Part shown: in pieces, positions 43,583 through 52,925 of the stretch
How the letters are laid out: the number at the start of each line of letters is the position of its first letter
Position numbering within the stretch: position 1 is the stretch's first letter
From: Algoriphagus sanaruensis
GTDB taxonomy: Bacteria > Bacteroidota > Bacteroidia > Cytophagales > Cyclobacteriaceae
Direction of reading: 5' to 3'
Assembly (NCBI RefSeq): GCF_001593605.1
Contig: NZ_CP012836.1
Coordinates: 2,794,501-2,858,500, forward strand
DNA length: 64,000 bases
Notes under the pieces: generated by a model
What the model saw: only the letters and a program-made list of their open reading frames with translations
What the model was told of the DNA's origin: nothing
Database searches by the model: none
Made by a program: the position numbers and the translations under genes

Positions 43583-44617
43583 TTAATTTTTGGTGAGGGT
43601 GTAAGTCACTGCCTCTGCGCCAAAATTTAATGTAATAGTATAATTTCCATCAGCTGCAATGGCAATATTTGGTCCACCTCCAGTTAGTTCACCGTTACCT
43701 CCACCAAAGTTATTATCCCAGTTATTATTGGCTCTGAACTTAAATTCACCTGCTTTAAGATCTGTAGTGATTTTTAGTGAATTGGTAGTTTTATCAAACA
43801 CATCCATTGGGGTATCTGTATCCCATCCACCTGCAGTTGCACTACCTACGATTCCCCATCTTTTTACTTCCCCGATAGTGTAGGTCTTAGCTGCTAGGTC
43901 TACATTCAATTCATAGGTTCCGTCAGCAGCAACTTTAAGGTTTGAACCGTCTCTTTCTAGAGAACCATCCGCACCATTGTCACCATAGTTAATATCCCAG
44001 CTATTGGTTTCATTCACTTTGAATTCTCTAGAACCACCCAAAATGTGCACATAACCTTTAAACTTGTTATCAAAGTTTACTGAATACAGCACAGTTGCCT
44101 CATTAGAAGGATCCCAGCCTTGGTAGTCACCAGGAACATACATTACAGGAAACGCAACTGTTGCATCATAAGGCGTTACCGTCAAAGTAAGAGTTTCACC
44201 ATAAATTGGGTTTAATGGAAGGTTGATGGTAGCTTTCACTCTGAAATCAGCCTGACCTGCTACTCCAAATTCCAATCCTTTTCCTAAAAGTGCTTCATTC
44301 AATTCCGCCACATTCACGGAAATGATATTTGAATCCGACTCACCCAATGCCACTGGAGCCGCAAATTGAGCACCTGCTGCATCCACTTCCAAAATGTATC
44401 GAACTGTACCTGTGGTTCCGAAATCGGCAGCAGTTACGGTGAAATCAATAGAGTTTTCATCGGCTCCGTCCTTTTCCAAGACAATAGAAGTTCCTGCAGC
44501 AGGACTGCTGATGCTTGATCCAGTTTGAGGAATGATTGGAGGCATGTCATAAGGTTGACATCCCCAAATTACAGTAGCCATCAAGGCTACTCCGCTAAGT
44601 AAATTTCTGGTTTTCAT
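43583..44617 (-). CDS. SusE/SusF-like starch-binding lipoprotein
   Basis: A 344-residue protein with a lipobox ending at Cys20 (IWGC). An N-terminal SusE domain (starting with SSPAAGTSIVLEK) is followed by two repeated starch-binding-like modules, each with WD and FKxN motifs (YQGWDPSNEATVLY and GGSREFKVNETNSWDINYG; later FKFRANNNWDNNFGGG). SusE-type proteins are surface-exposed starch binders that normally follow susC and susD, which are missing here. Confidence 0.85.
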   Translation of the reverse strand: MKTRNLLSGVALMATVIWGCQPYDMPPIIPQTGSSISSPAAGTSIVLEKDGADENSIDFTVTAADFGTTGTVRYILEVDAAGAQFAAPVALGESDSNIISVNVAELNEALLGKGLEFGVAGQADFRVKATINLPLNPIYGETLTLTVTPYDATVAFPVMYVPGDYQGWDPSNEATVLYSVNFDNKFKGYVHILGGSREFKVNETNSWDINYGDNGADGSLERDGSNLKVAADGTYELNVDLAAKTYTIGEVKRWGIVGSATAGGWDTDTPMDVFDKTTNSLKITTDLKAGEFKFRANNNWDNNFGGGNGELTGGGPNIAIAADGNYTITLNFGAEAVTYTLTKN

Positions 44618-44791
44618 TTACTAAATTGAGTTTAAGGTTATTTGAATAGTTATATTTTTTGTCAGCAAAATCAACTGTACTTCTTCATTTCACGAATTTT
44701 TTGAAGCGGAAATTGATAAACGATAACTCAACTTAATCGCGGTAAAAAGTCTTGTCAATACCCTAGGAATTCGATTTCATCAAAATTTTAT

Positions 44792-44817
44792 TGCAGACGT
44801 TTGCGGTTTCGATTGCA
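44792..44817. promoter_or_regulatory. LacI-type operators, overlapping pair
   Basis: TGCAGACGTTTGCG (44792-44805) is a near-palindrome around a central CG. A second site, TGCAATCGAAACCG on the minus strand (44804-44817), abuts it. Both fit a TGCAnnCG half-site. Likely bound by the LacI-family protein encoded 136 bp away. Confidence 0.5.
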
Positions 44818-44876
44818 TTCAGAAAAAAAAAATTGCAGGTCAGAAAGAATTTAACTGATTATTGAAAAAAATCTTT

Positions 44877-44890
44877 TAAAATCGATTGCA
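44877..44890 (-). promoter_or_regulatory. LacI-type operator candidate
   Basis: The minus strand reads TGCAATCGATTTTA, matching 10 of 14 positions of the site at 46020. It lies 63 bp before the LacI start codon and could be used for autoregulation. Confidence 0.45.
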
Positions 44891-44952
44891 TAAAGGGTCT
44901 AAGCTATAGATTTACAACCCAAGTAACCCATCTTGGAAAATTTCAATTTTTC

Positions 44953-45981
44953 ATGAAACTCGAACAAGCGACCATAAAAGATATTGCCCGGGAATTAAAT
45001 GTCTCCTCTTCCACTGTATCAAGAGCATTGAAAGACTATCCGGGAATCAGCGACGAGACGAAGCGAAAAGTGAAAGAATTAGCTGATAAAATGAACTATC
45101 GGCCAAATGCTATCGCGCTATCGCTTCGTAAAAGCAGATCATTTACCATTGGCGTAATCATACCAGAAGTCGTTCACTTCTTCTTTTCAACTGTAATTTC
45201 AGGTATAGAGGAAATCGCTTTTTCGAGAGGATATAATGTCATCCTTACCCAAACCAATGAAAAGTTATCTAGAGAGATGAACAGCGTAGACACCATGCTC
45301 TCAAATCAGATTGACGGATTTTTGGTTAGCTATTCTAAAGAAACTTCTGACTTTAGCCACTTTACCAAATTGCTGGACAAAGGATTCCCGATAGTGTTTT
45401 TTGATCGTGTTCCAGACATTCCCCAAGCAATCAATGTTACTGTAGATGATTTTTCTGGTGCATACCAAGCCACCAAACATTTGATCGATCAAGGATATCG
45501 GAAAATCGTTCACTTGGCGGGTCCATCAAACCTTAAAATTTCAAAGGAACGAGAACGCGGCTATCGAGAGGCATTGAAAGACGCTGGAATCCCAATCAAT
45601 CCATCCTTTATTGTCGAATGTACACATGGCACAAATGATGAAGCCTTTGAAATCACAAAAGAGATTTTCGCTGATTTCTCAGATAAACCTGATGCGTTTT
45701 TCGCCAATAACGACATGGCAGCAGTAGGTGCCATGATGGCTTGTAAATCTTTGGGTCTTCGAGTTCCTGAAGATGTAGGAATTGTCGGTTTCAGTAATTG
45801 GCAGTTTTGTTCGATCTTGGACCCTACCCTTTCTTCGGTTTCGCAACCAGGATTTAATATTGGAGCCAAAGCAACTGAACTGCTTTTAGACATCATCGAG
45901 AAAAAGATTTCCATTGAGGAAATTCATAACCCTGTGGTCTTGGAAACTGAACTTTTGATTCGAAAATCTTCGGTTCGATAA
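44953..45981 (+). CDS. LacI family transcriptional regulator
   Basis: A 342-residue regulator. The N-terminal helix-turn-helix (TIKDIARELNVSSSTVSRAL) and hinge helix (NYRPNAIALSLRKS) are typical, followed by a periplasmic-binding-protein-like effector domain that starts FTIGVIIPEV. Position between SusE/amylase genes and the alpha-glucosidase/transporter pair indicates control of maltodextrin use; the effector is probably maltose or a related sugar. Operator candidates lie on both sides of the gene. Confidence 0.92.
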   Translation: MKLEQATIKDIARELNVSSSTVSRALKDYPGISDETKRKVKELADKMNYRPNAIALSLRKSRSFTIGVIIPEVVHFFFSTVISGIEEIAFSRGYNVILTQTNEKLSREMNSVDTMLSNQIDGFLVSYSKETSDFSHFTKLLDKGFPIVFFDRVPDIPQAINVTVDDFSGAYQATKHLIDQGYRKIVHLAGPSNLKISKERERGYREALKDAGIPINPSFIVECTHGTNDEAFEITKEIFADFSDKPDAFFANNDMAAVGAMMACKSLGLRVPEDVGIVGFSNWQFCSILDPTLSSVSQPGFNIGAKATELLLDIIEKKISIEEIHNPVVLETELLIRKSSVR

Positions 45982-46019
45982 ATAATTTTAATTTTTTGAA
46001 AAAATATTTGTGGAAAAAT

Positions 46020-46033
46020 TGCAAACGATTGAA
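46020..46033 (+). promoter_or_regulatory. LacI-type operator candidate upstream of GH31
   Basis: TGCAAACGATTGAA is an almost symmetrical TGCAA-N4-TTG(C)A site, located 131 bp before the GH31 start. Confidence 0.5.
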
Positions 46034-46164
46034 TAGGCTTAATTTTTAAATCTTACGGGTTTTCAAAAATTGCTTTTCACAAAAACGCCTCTAAGGCCCA
46101 GAATAAGGGATTTTTATCATTCCAATTCGTTTCTATTTTAGCAGGTATCCTTCATTTTGTGACT

Positions 46165-48603
46165 ATGGATTACCTCATTCAAGAAAATAAAAAACAGAGA
46201 AATTCCTCCAAAAATCAGCATTTAGGAAAGGTTAATTTTTGGGAGAAAAATGCGAATGGAATTTCTGGAAAAACCACAAATGGAAGTTTTAAGCTTTCCA
46301 TTTTTAGAGAAGACATTATTCGGATTCAGGCAAGTCTTTTCAATGAATTTGAAACTAATCCGTATTCGGTAATCGCATCACCTCAACCTGTTGATTTTTC
46401 AGTCGCTGAAGAAGGTAACACCCTGTATCTCGAAACCTCTTTGATTTCGGTGCAGCTCCAGCTGGATTCTTTCAAATTGACGTTTTTCAATTCAAAGGGA
46501 AACCTGTTAAATGAGGATGATTCGCTTTCTGTCTCGTGGATCGGCACTGAGGTTTCGGCTTATAAATCTGTGCAAGAGGGAGAACGATACTTAGGACTAG
46601 GTGAAAAAACTGGAAATCTAGATCGTAAAGGGAAAGCCTTTACCAACTGGAACACTGATTTTTTTGCTTACGGAGTTGGAGATGATCCACTTTACATGAG
46701 TATTCCTTTTTACATCGGAACCCACGAAAAAGGTTCTTATGGAATCTTTTTTGACAATACGCATAAGACAGTTTTCAATTTTGGAGCGTCTACGAATCGA
46801 TTCATTTATTTCAGTGCAGAAGACGGTGATTTAGATTACTATTTCATCCATAAGCCTAATATTTCAGAAATTATTTCCAGCTATACCTGGCTGACTGGCC
46901 GAATGCAAATGCCCCCAAAATGGGCCCTTGGTTTTCAGCAATGCCGATATTCCTATTATCCAGACACCGAGGTCTATGCGGTAGCTCAGGGATTTAGAGA
47001 TAAGAAAATGCCAGCGGATGTTATCTATTTAGACATCCACCATATGGAAGGATACAAGGTTTTCACCTTTGATGGAGAGAAGTTTTCTGATCCTAAGGCC
47101 ATGATCAAGAGGCTCAAAGAGAAGGGCTTTAAAGTAGTGGTGATTATGGATCCAGGAATTAAGACCCAATTAGGGTATTATCCTTATGAAGAAGGCCTTG
47201 AGCACGATCTTTTTGTCAAATACCCAGACGGTAAGGTTTATGAAGCGCAAGTATGGCCTGGATGGTGTGCTTTTCCAGACTTTACCAAAGAAGAGACACG
47301 TCGATGGTGGGCAGAAAAAATGGCATTCTACACGGAAGCTGGAGTAGATGGCTTTTGGACGGACATGAATGAACCTGCCTCTTGGGGACAATTCACACCA
47401 AACTTAATTGAGTTTGCTTACGATGGCGAAACGGCCTCACATCGAAAAGCTCGGAACATTTATGGCATGCAGATGGCGAGAAGTGCGCAGGAAGGATCTT
47501 TTCTTCAGGCACCTTCCAAGCGCCCATTTGTATTGACTCGATCGGGATTTTCTGGAATACAGCGATATGCTGCCGCTTGGACTGGAGACAATGTCGCCTC
47601 AGAAGAGCACATGATGGCAGGCATTAGATTGGTAAATTCGCTCGGAATGAGCGGGGTTGCTTTCTCAGGATATGATGTCGGAGGCTTTGCAGGTGAAGCT
47701 TCAAAAAGCCTTTTCGCTCGATGGATGAGCATTGGCGCTTTCGCTCCGTTTTATCGAGCTCATTCGATGATCAATAGCAATGACGCAGAACCGTGGGCAT
47801 TTGGTGAAGAAGTGGAAGAAATCAGCAGAAACTACATTAAGCTCAGGTATCGTCTCCTTCCTACGCTTTATTCGAAGTTCTTTGACCGATGCCAAACTGG
47901 TCTTCCATTGGCTGAAAGCTTAGCGATCTCCTACCCTATGGAATCCAAAGTTTATGAATCAGCATTCCAAAACGAATATCTTTTCTGTGATGTCTTTTTG
48001 GTAGCACCTGTTGAAAGCACTAAAGAAATCACCAAGGTATTCTTGCCACAGGATGAATGGTATTACCTCTATTCAGATCAAAAATTGCAAGGTGATCAGG
48101 TAATCTACCAAGATTGTCCGCTGAATTACCTTCCAGTCTATGTAAAAGGAGGAAGCATTTTTGCCATGCAGTCGGATGTGTTCCATACGGACCAAAAACC
48201 AACTGGAACCTTAAATATCCATGTTTATAAAGGTGAAAAAGGAAGCACCTTTGTCCATTATGAGGACTCTGGAGATGGATTTGACTATCAAGTCGGAGAA
48301 TATTTGAAGCGATCTATAAGCTATCTCCCAGAACTTAATGCAATGACTTTTGAAAAATCTGAAGGCTCCTATCCGAGTGATTTTTCCAAAATCAAAATTT
48401 ATTTCCATGGCTTCACTTCCAAAGAAATCGAAGTAAATGGTGAACCTAGAGCTTTGAATTTTGAAAATTATGCGTTCTTGGAGCGATTAACTGAATTTGA
48501 TCCATTACCAGAGCATAATCATCCATACTTTGAAATTGATTCGATTGGATTTGTGGAAATAGACCATACCCAGGAAGAAATCATTTTAAAAGGGCTAGTT
48601 TAA
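46165..48603 (+). CDS. GH31 alpha-glucosidase
   Basis: From the ATG at 46165 (an earlier GTG at 46159 is possible) the enzyme has 812 residues and no signal peptide, so it is cytosolic. The N-terminal beta-sandwich is followed by the barrel: nucleophile Asp400 in WTDMNEP and acid/base Asp475 in TGDN. LGLGEKTGNLDRKG and GFQQCRYSYYP are also family blocks. It releases glucose from maltodextrins taken up by the downstream MFS protein. Confidence 0.93.
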   Translation: MDYLIQENKKQRNSSKNQHLGKVNFWEKNANGISGKTTNGSFKLSIFREDIIRIQASLFNEFETNPYSVIASPQPVDFSVAEEGNTLYLETSLISVQLQLDSFKLTFFNSKGNLLNEDDSLSVSWIGTEVSAYKSVQEGERYLGLGEKTGNLDRKGKAFTNWNTDFFAYGVGDDPLYMSIPFYIGTHEKGSYGIFFDNTHKTVFNFGASTNRFIYFSAEDGDLDYYFIHKPNISEIISSYTWLTGRMQMPPKWALGFQQCRYSYYPDTEVYAVAQGFRDKKMPADVIYLDIHHMEGYKVFTFDGEKFSDPKAMIKRLKEKGFKVVVIMDPGIKTQLGYYPYEEGLEHDLFVKYPDGKVYEAQVWPGWCAFPDFTKEETRRWWAEKMAFYTEAGVDGFWTDMNEPASWGQFTPNLIEFAYDGETASHRKARNIYGMQMARSAQEGSFLQAPSKRPFVLTRSGFSGIQRYAAAWTGDNVASEEHMMAGIRLVNSLGMSGVAFSGYDVGGFAGEASKSLFARWMSIGAFAPFYRAHSMINSNDAEPWAFGEEVEEISRNYIKLRYRLLPTLYSKFFDRCQTGLPLAESLAISYPMESKVYESAFQNEYLFCDVFLVAPVESTKEITKVFLPQDEWYYLYSDQKLQGDQVIYQDCPLNYLPVYVKGGSIFAMQSDVFHTDQKPTGTLNIHVYKGEKGSTFVHYEDSGDGFDYQVGEYLKRSISYLPELNAMTFEKSEGSYPSDFSKIKIYFHGFTSKEIEVNGEPRALNFENYAFLERLTEFDPLPEHNHPYFEIDSIGFVEIDHTQEEIILKGLV

Positions 48604-48625
48604 ACCCTTAACCACCCAACCCAAA

Positions 48626-49951
48626 ATGACCGGTACAAAAAGTAAACTTAGCTTCTGGCAAATCTGGAACATGAGCTTTGGATTTCTAGGAATCCAATTT
48701 GGATTTGCACTTCAGGGAGGATTTATGTCCCGTATTTTTCAAACCCTTGGAGCCGATAAAGACGCCATCCCTTTCCTTTGGATTGCTGCACCTTTGACAG
48801 GATTGTTGGTTCAGCCGATCGTCGGGTATTTAAGCGATCGAACTTGGCATCCCAAGTTTGGACGAAGAAAACCTTTCTTTTTTGTAGGAGCCGTTCTAAG
48901 TACAATTGCGCTATTCTTCGCACCCTATTCATCTGCCCTTTGGATGGCTGCGGGTGCCTTATGGATTTTGGACGCCTCGATCAATATTTCCATGGAGCCC
49001 TTTAGAGCTTTGGTAGCAGATAAATTACCTGATTCTCAGCGTTCATATGGCTTTGTAGTTCAAACATTAATCATTGGTATCGGAACCTGGATCGCGTCCA
49101 ATTTACCATGGCTCATGACCCAACTCGGAGCATCCAATACAGCGGCCGAAGGAGTTGTGCCTGACTCGGTTAAATATGCGTTTGGAATTGGAGCATTTGT
49201 TCTCTTCTCATCCATACTTTATACGATATTAACTACGGATGAATATCCTCCCGAAAACCTCGAAGAATTTGAGAAAGAGAAAAAGGAACAAAAGGGTTTA
49301 TTTTCTGGCTTTAATGAAATAGTAAAAAACATTGCAGGTATGCCTTCCGTGATGAAAAAATTGGGCGTGGTTCAATTTTTCTCCTGGTTTGCCTTTTTTA
49401 CCATGTGGAGCTTTGCTACCCCCGCTATCACAGAGCATATTTTTGGAGCGACAGATCCAAGTTCTGAAGCCTACAATAATGCAGCCGATCGAGTTGGGAA
49501 TTATCTAGGTACTTACGGTTTAGTGTCGATGTTTTATGCATTGATTCTTGCGTTTGTAGCTTCAAAGGTCAAGCTTAATCGCAGGCTACTTCACATGGGA
49601 AGTTTAATTGCTGGAGGAGTTGGGTTCATTCTAATTTACTTTATCCAAGAACCTTGGATGCTTCACATAAGCTTTTCATTAGTTGGAATCGCTTGGGCTA
49701 GTATTCTTTCCATGCCTTATGCCATGCTTTCAAGCTCAGTTGACCCCAAGCGGATGGGGGTTTACATGGGAATATTCAATATGTTTATCGTGATCCCTCA
49801 GATTGTAGCAGCTTTAGGTGGAGTTAACTTTCTTTATAAGGCAATTTTCGGTGAAGCTGTCATCAATACCATGCTTTTGGCGGGTACATTATTGATTTTG
49901 GCCGGATTTTCCAATCTCTTAATTACCGAAAGATCCGCCACTCATGACTAA
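48626..49951 (+). CDS. SLC45-like MFS sugar transporter (maltodextrin uptake)
   Basis: A 441-residue protein with about twelve hydrophobic segments. The SLC45/GPH-like motifs include FALQGGFMSRIFQTLG, PLTGLLVQPIVGYLSDRTW and the basic GRRKPFF after TM3. It lies 22 bp after the GH31 gene and is probably co-transcribed. Bacterial relatives move maltose or sucrose with H+. The substrate is inferred from context. Confidence 0.88.
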   Translation: MTGTKSKLSFWQIWNMSFGFLGIQFGFALQGGFMSRIFQTLGADKDAIPFLWIAAPLTGLLVQPIVGYLSDRTWHPKFGRRKPFFFVGAVLSTIALFFAPYSSALWMAAGALWILDASINISMEPFRALVADKLPDSQRSYGFVVQTLIIGIGTWIASNLPWLMTQLGASNTAAEGVVPDSVKYAFGIGAFVLFSSILYTILTTDEYPPENLEEFEKEKKEQKGLFSGFNEIVKNIAGMPSVMKKLGVVQFFSWFAFFTMWSFATPAITEHIFGATDPSSEAYNNAADRVGNYLGTYGLVSMFYALILAFVASKVKLNRRLLHMGSLIAGGVGFILIYFIQEPWMLHISFSLVGIAWASILSMPYAMLSSSVDPKRMGVYMGIFNMFIVIPQIVAALGGVNFLYKAIFGEAVINTMLLAGTLLILAGFSNLLITERSATHD

Positions 49952-49972
49952 TGAATACCGGGCTTAAAATTC

Positions 49973-50000
49973 AGGTCAGCTTCCATAGCTGACCTTTTTA
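49973..50000 (+). terminator. Intrinsic terminator of the GH31-MFS operon
   Basis: AGGTCAGC (49973-49980) and GCTGACCT (49988-49995) pair, followed by TTTTATTTTTG. Confidence 0.75.
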
Positions 50001-50019
50001 TTTTTGTAAAAAATTACTC

Positions 50020-50892
50020 ATGAAATCAATCCGAATTATAGGAGTTCCCGAGCATTTCAATTTCCCATTTCGTTTACTATTCCAAGAAAATAAACTTGTC
50101 GATAAAGGCCTAGAAATAAAATGGACCGAGGAATCGCGAGGATCAGGCCAAATGATTCAGGCCCTAAATTCGGGAGAGGCTGATCTTGCCATTTTACTCA
50201 CAGAAAGTTTTTTTAAGGAAGCTGAGACTAACCCCAATCTCAAAATGATTGGATTTCATGTAGAGTCTCCTTTGGTTTGGGGTGTACACGTTGGCTCAAA
50301 ACAACCATTTAAAGAGATCAAAAATGTTCCTGATCCTCATTTTTTGATAAGCAGAAAAGGATCAGGTTCACAATTAATGGCAAATGTATTGATCAAAGAG
50401 TCAAACTTTTCTTGGGATAAACCGGCCACATTTGAAGAAGTTGGTAACATGGACGGAGCAGCTAAGGCCATGGAATTAGGGAATTCAGGGATGTTCCTTT
50501 GGGAAAAGTACACGACCTCCCCCATGGTAAAAGCTGGAATAATGAATCGAATTGGGGAAGTAAAAAGTCCATGGCCGTGCTTTGTAATGGTTACCACAGA
50601 AAGGGCAATTACAGATTTTGAGCAGGAACTTCTCTTAGTCCGAGATGAAATTTATTCGATTTCAAAACAGCTAATTTCTGATCCACACCTTGCAGGTTTG
50701 ATTTCTCAATCCTACCATTTGGATCCTATGGAAACCATCGAATGGCTCAGTCAAACAAAATGGGCGATCTCTCCGGCTATTTCAAAAAGTGAATTGGAGA
50801 AAATCGTTTCCAACCTGCAAGAGTTTGGAATCATTTCAAAACCACTAAATGCTGAAGATCACTTCGTAACAGGTAGCGCAATAATCAATTAA
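50020..50892 (+). CDS. Cytosolic periplasmic-binding-protein-like protein
   Basis: A 290-residue protein with the type II binding-protein fold: IRIIGVPEHFNFPFRLLF at the N terminus, then GSGQMIQALNSGEADLAILL and SRKGSGSQLMAN. It resembles the NMT1/SsuA-like family and the fungal Ca3427 type. There is no signal peptide or lipobox and no ABC transporter gene beside it, so a role in import is doubtful. It ends with a 4-bp overlap with the convergent histidine kinase gene. Ligand unknown. Confidence 0.78.
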   Translation: MKSIRIIGVPEHFNFPFRLLFQENKLVDKGLEIKWTEESRGSGQMIQALNSGEADLAILLTESFFKEAETNPNLKMIGFHVESPLVWGVHVGSKQPFKEIKNVPDPHFLISRKGSGSQLMANVLIKESNFSWDKPATFEEVGNMDGAAKAMELGNSGMFLWEKYTTSPMVKAGIMNRIGEVKSPWPCFVMVTTERAITDFEQELLLVRDEIYSISKQLISDPHLAGLISQSYHLDPMETIEWLSQTKWAISPAISKSELEKIVSNLQEFGIISKPLNAEDHFVTGSAIIN

Positions 50893-52814
50893 TTGGAGGC
50901 CGGAATCTTGACGCAAAATCTTGTTCCATGATTAGGAACACTTTGGATATAAAGTTCTCCACCTATTTTTTTCACAAACTCTTTGACCAACTGAAGACCA
51001 AGTCCTGAACCTTTTTCCTTTTTGGTCCCTGGTGTAGATTTGGTTATGGAATATTCGTCCGAAAGGATCTTTTCAACTAATGCGGGATCCATACCTACTC
51101 CTTGATCCATTACGCACAGTTCAATGAACTTACCAACCTTTTCGGCAAAAATGGTTACTGCATCGCCTGGTTTGGAAAATTTTATTGAGTTATTCAAAAT
51201 ATTCCGGATGATGACATCGGCCAAATCTTGATCTGTATGGACCATCATATCCCCTGAGATTTGATTGAAAACGGTTAGTTTTTTATCAACGATAGCTGGA
51301 TTGAGTAATGTGATCGAATTATCCACAGTGGCTTTCAAACTAAATGTAGAAGGATGCATGGAGAATCCATCCATCTGAGACATTGACCATTTGAGAATAT
51401 TGTTGATCGTGAAATTGACCGAATTGATATCCTTTTGCAGAACATGAATCAAATCTAAAAACTCATTTTCATCCAATTGATCAGAGATCATCAAGTCAAT
51501 CACCGATTTGACTTGGCCAATTGGTCCTCTCAAATCATGTCCAAGGATTGAAAAAAGCTTATTCTTAGTTTCATTGATTTCTCCTAATTCTCGAGACTGA
51601 TTTTCTAGAATCTTATTTTGTTCTGCAATCTTATTTTGTTGAAGCTGTAAATCTTTATTCTTCGCTGATACTTTTCGATTTAGGAAATACATCCAAACCA
51701 CCAAAAAAGAAATTAAGGCTACAGCAATCGAAATTAGAATGATATACTTTCTAGAAGTAGCCAAACGAAAGGATTGACTTTCATTTTGAGCCTTCAAAAG
51801 TTTCAATTCTGATTGTTGGAGATTTTGCTCAAACATTCCCTGTAATAATGCCAATCGATCTCGATTCGCTTTACTGTTTATGGAGTCATTAAGCAGTAAA
51901 TAGGTATTTAAATGTTTATAAGCTTCAGATATCTTTCCTTGTTGCTCAAGTACCTTAGCTAAATGTTTATGACTAAGTGCTAATTCAGTCGGATAACCAT
52001 TTGCAGCACATAATTCAATGGAATAGTCCAGGATTTCTTTGGCCTGACTGAGTTTATTGTCCAGTAAATAGGCATTTCCCAATCGATGCAAAATTCCAGT
52101 TTCAAAGGAAATGATTCCTTGTTGTCTGGCCATATCCAAAGATCGGTTATAAATAGCCTGAGCAGAATCATATTGACCTTTTGCCAAATACACATCTCCA
52201 ATAACACGGTGCGCAAATGAAGTCAAATAAGGTGAGCCCGCATTTTCATTGAGTGAAACAGAAATACGAGCATAATACATGGCAGAATCCTGTTGACCAG
52301 ATTGGGTAAAGTTGAGGGCAACGTTATTTAAGCTACGAATCTGAGTCTGTAAATCTTTAACCTTTGTTGCATACTCAAAGCCCTTCTTAAACTGTTCAAT
52401 GGCTTTTGGAAAATTTTGCTGCTCATAATACAAGGCTCCCATATTATTCATTAATCGGGCTGCTTGAAGTGTATCCTCTGCGGATAAGGCAAAATCATAA
52501 GCCTTTGAAGCAAATTCAAACGCTTTTTGCCATTGGCTTTGTCTATAATATACCCAACTGATATTTTCATTTGCTCTACTTCGAGCAGATAAGTCATTCA
52601 AGGTGATGGCAATTGAATCAGCCTTGAACGACATCGCTAAGGTGGTGGGATGATCGCTTTCGCGAAGAGAAGTAGCCGTCAGATTTAAGTAGTCCACCAA
52701 ATCCTTTCCTTTCTTCAAATTAAGCAAGGAAGAATCAGCCCCTAGAGACGATTGTCCAAGGGAAATAACACTTAAAAAACAAAATGAAACTAAAAACGAG
52801 ACTTTTAAATACAC
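50889..52814 (-). CDS. TPR-containing sensor histidine kinase
   Basis: With the GTG at 52814 the protein has 641 residues and an N-terminal signal-like segment ending SLGQ. A long TPR region (about 40-340) is followed by one TM (IILISIAVALISFLVVWMYF), a coiled coil and the kinase core: H box ILGHDLRGP, N box NILNNSIKFS, G boxes DQGVGMD and GSGLGLQL. An ATG at 52901 would add 29 residues before the signal segment. The TPR part is probably periplasmic. No response regulator is adjacent. Confidence 0.88.
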   Translation of the reverse strand: MYLKVSFLVSFCFLSVISLGQSSLGADSSLLNLKKGKDLVDYLNLTATSLRESDHPTTLAMSFKADSIAITLNDLSARSRANENISWVYYRQSQWQKAFEFASKAYDFALSAEDTLQAARLMNNMGALYYEQQNFPKAIEQFKKGFEYATKVKDLQTQIRSLNNVALNFTQSGQQDSAMYYARISVSLNENAGSPYLTSFAHRVIGDVYLAKGQYDSAQAIYNRSLDMARQQGIISFETGILHRLGNAYLLDNKLSQAKEILDYSIELCAANGYPTELALSHKHLAKVLEQQGKISEAYKHLNTYLLLNDSINSKANRDRLALLQGMFEQNLQQSELKLLKAQNESQSFRLATSRKYIILISIAVALISFLVVWMYFLNRKVSAKNKDLQLQQNKIAEQNKILENQSRELGEINETKNKLFSILGHDLRGPIGQVKSVIDLMISDQLDENEFLDLIHVLQKDINSVNFTINNILKWSMSQMDGFSMHPSTFSLKATVDNSITLLNPAIVDKKLTVFNQISGDMMVHTDQDLADVIIRNILNNSIKFSKPGDAVTIFAEKVGKFIELCVMDQGVGMDPALVEKILSDEYSITKSTPGTKKEKGSGLGLQLVKEFVKKIGGELYIQSVPNHGTRFCVKIPASN

Positions 52815-52925
52815 AGGATGAGAGTGTACGGGTGATGAAATTTTTACAAATAAAAAAAACTTTTGACTTTTTATTGCACAGCCAAGGAAGGTTAAATCCA
52901 ATAAAATGTACAGAAAATCAATTCT

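Larger units (their letters stand above)
44618..44952. other. Divergent regulatory region between SusE-like and LacI genes (335 bp)
   Basis: AT-rich, without a plausible ORF. It contains three LacI-type operator candidates (44792-44805, 44804-44817, 44877-44890). No confident -7 element was seen for the leftward transcript; an E. coli-like TTGACA occurs on the minus strand near 44752. Confidence 0.6.
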
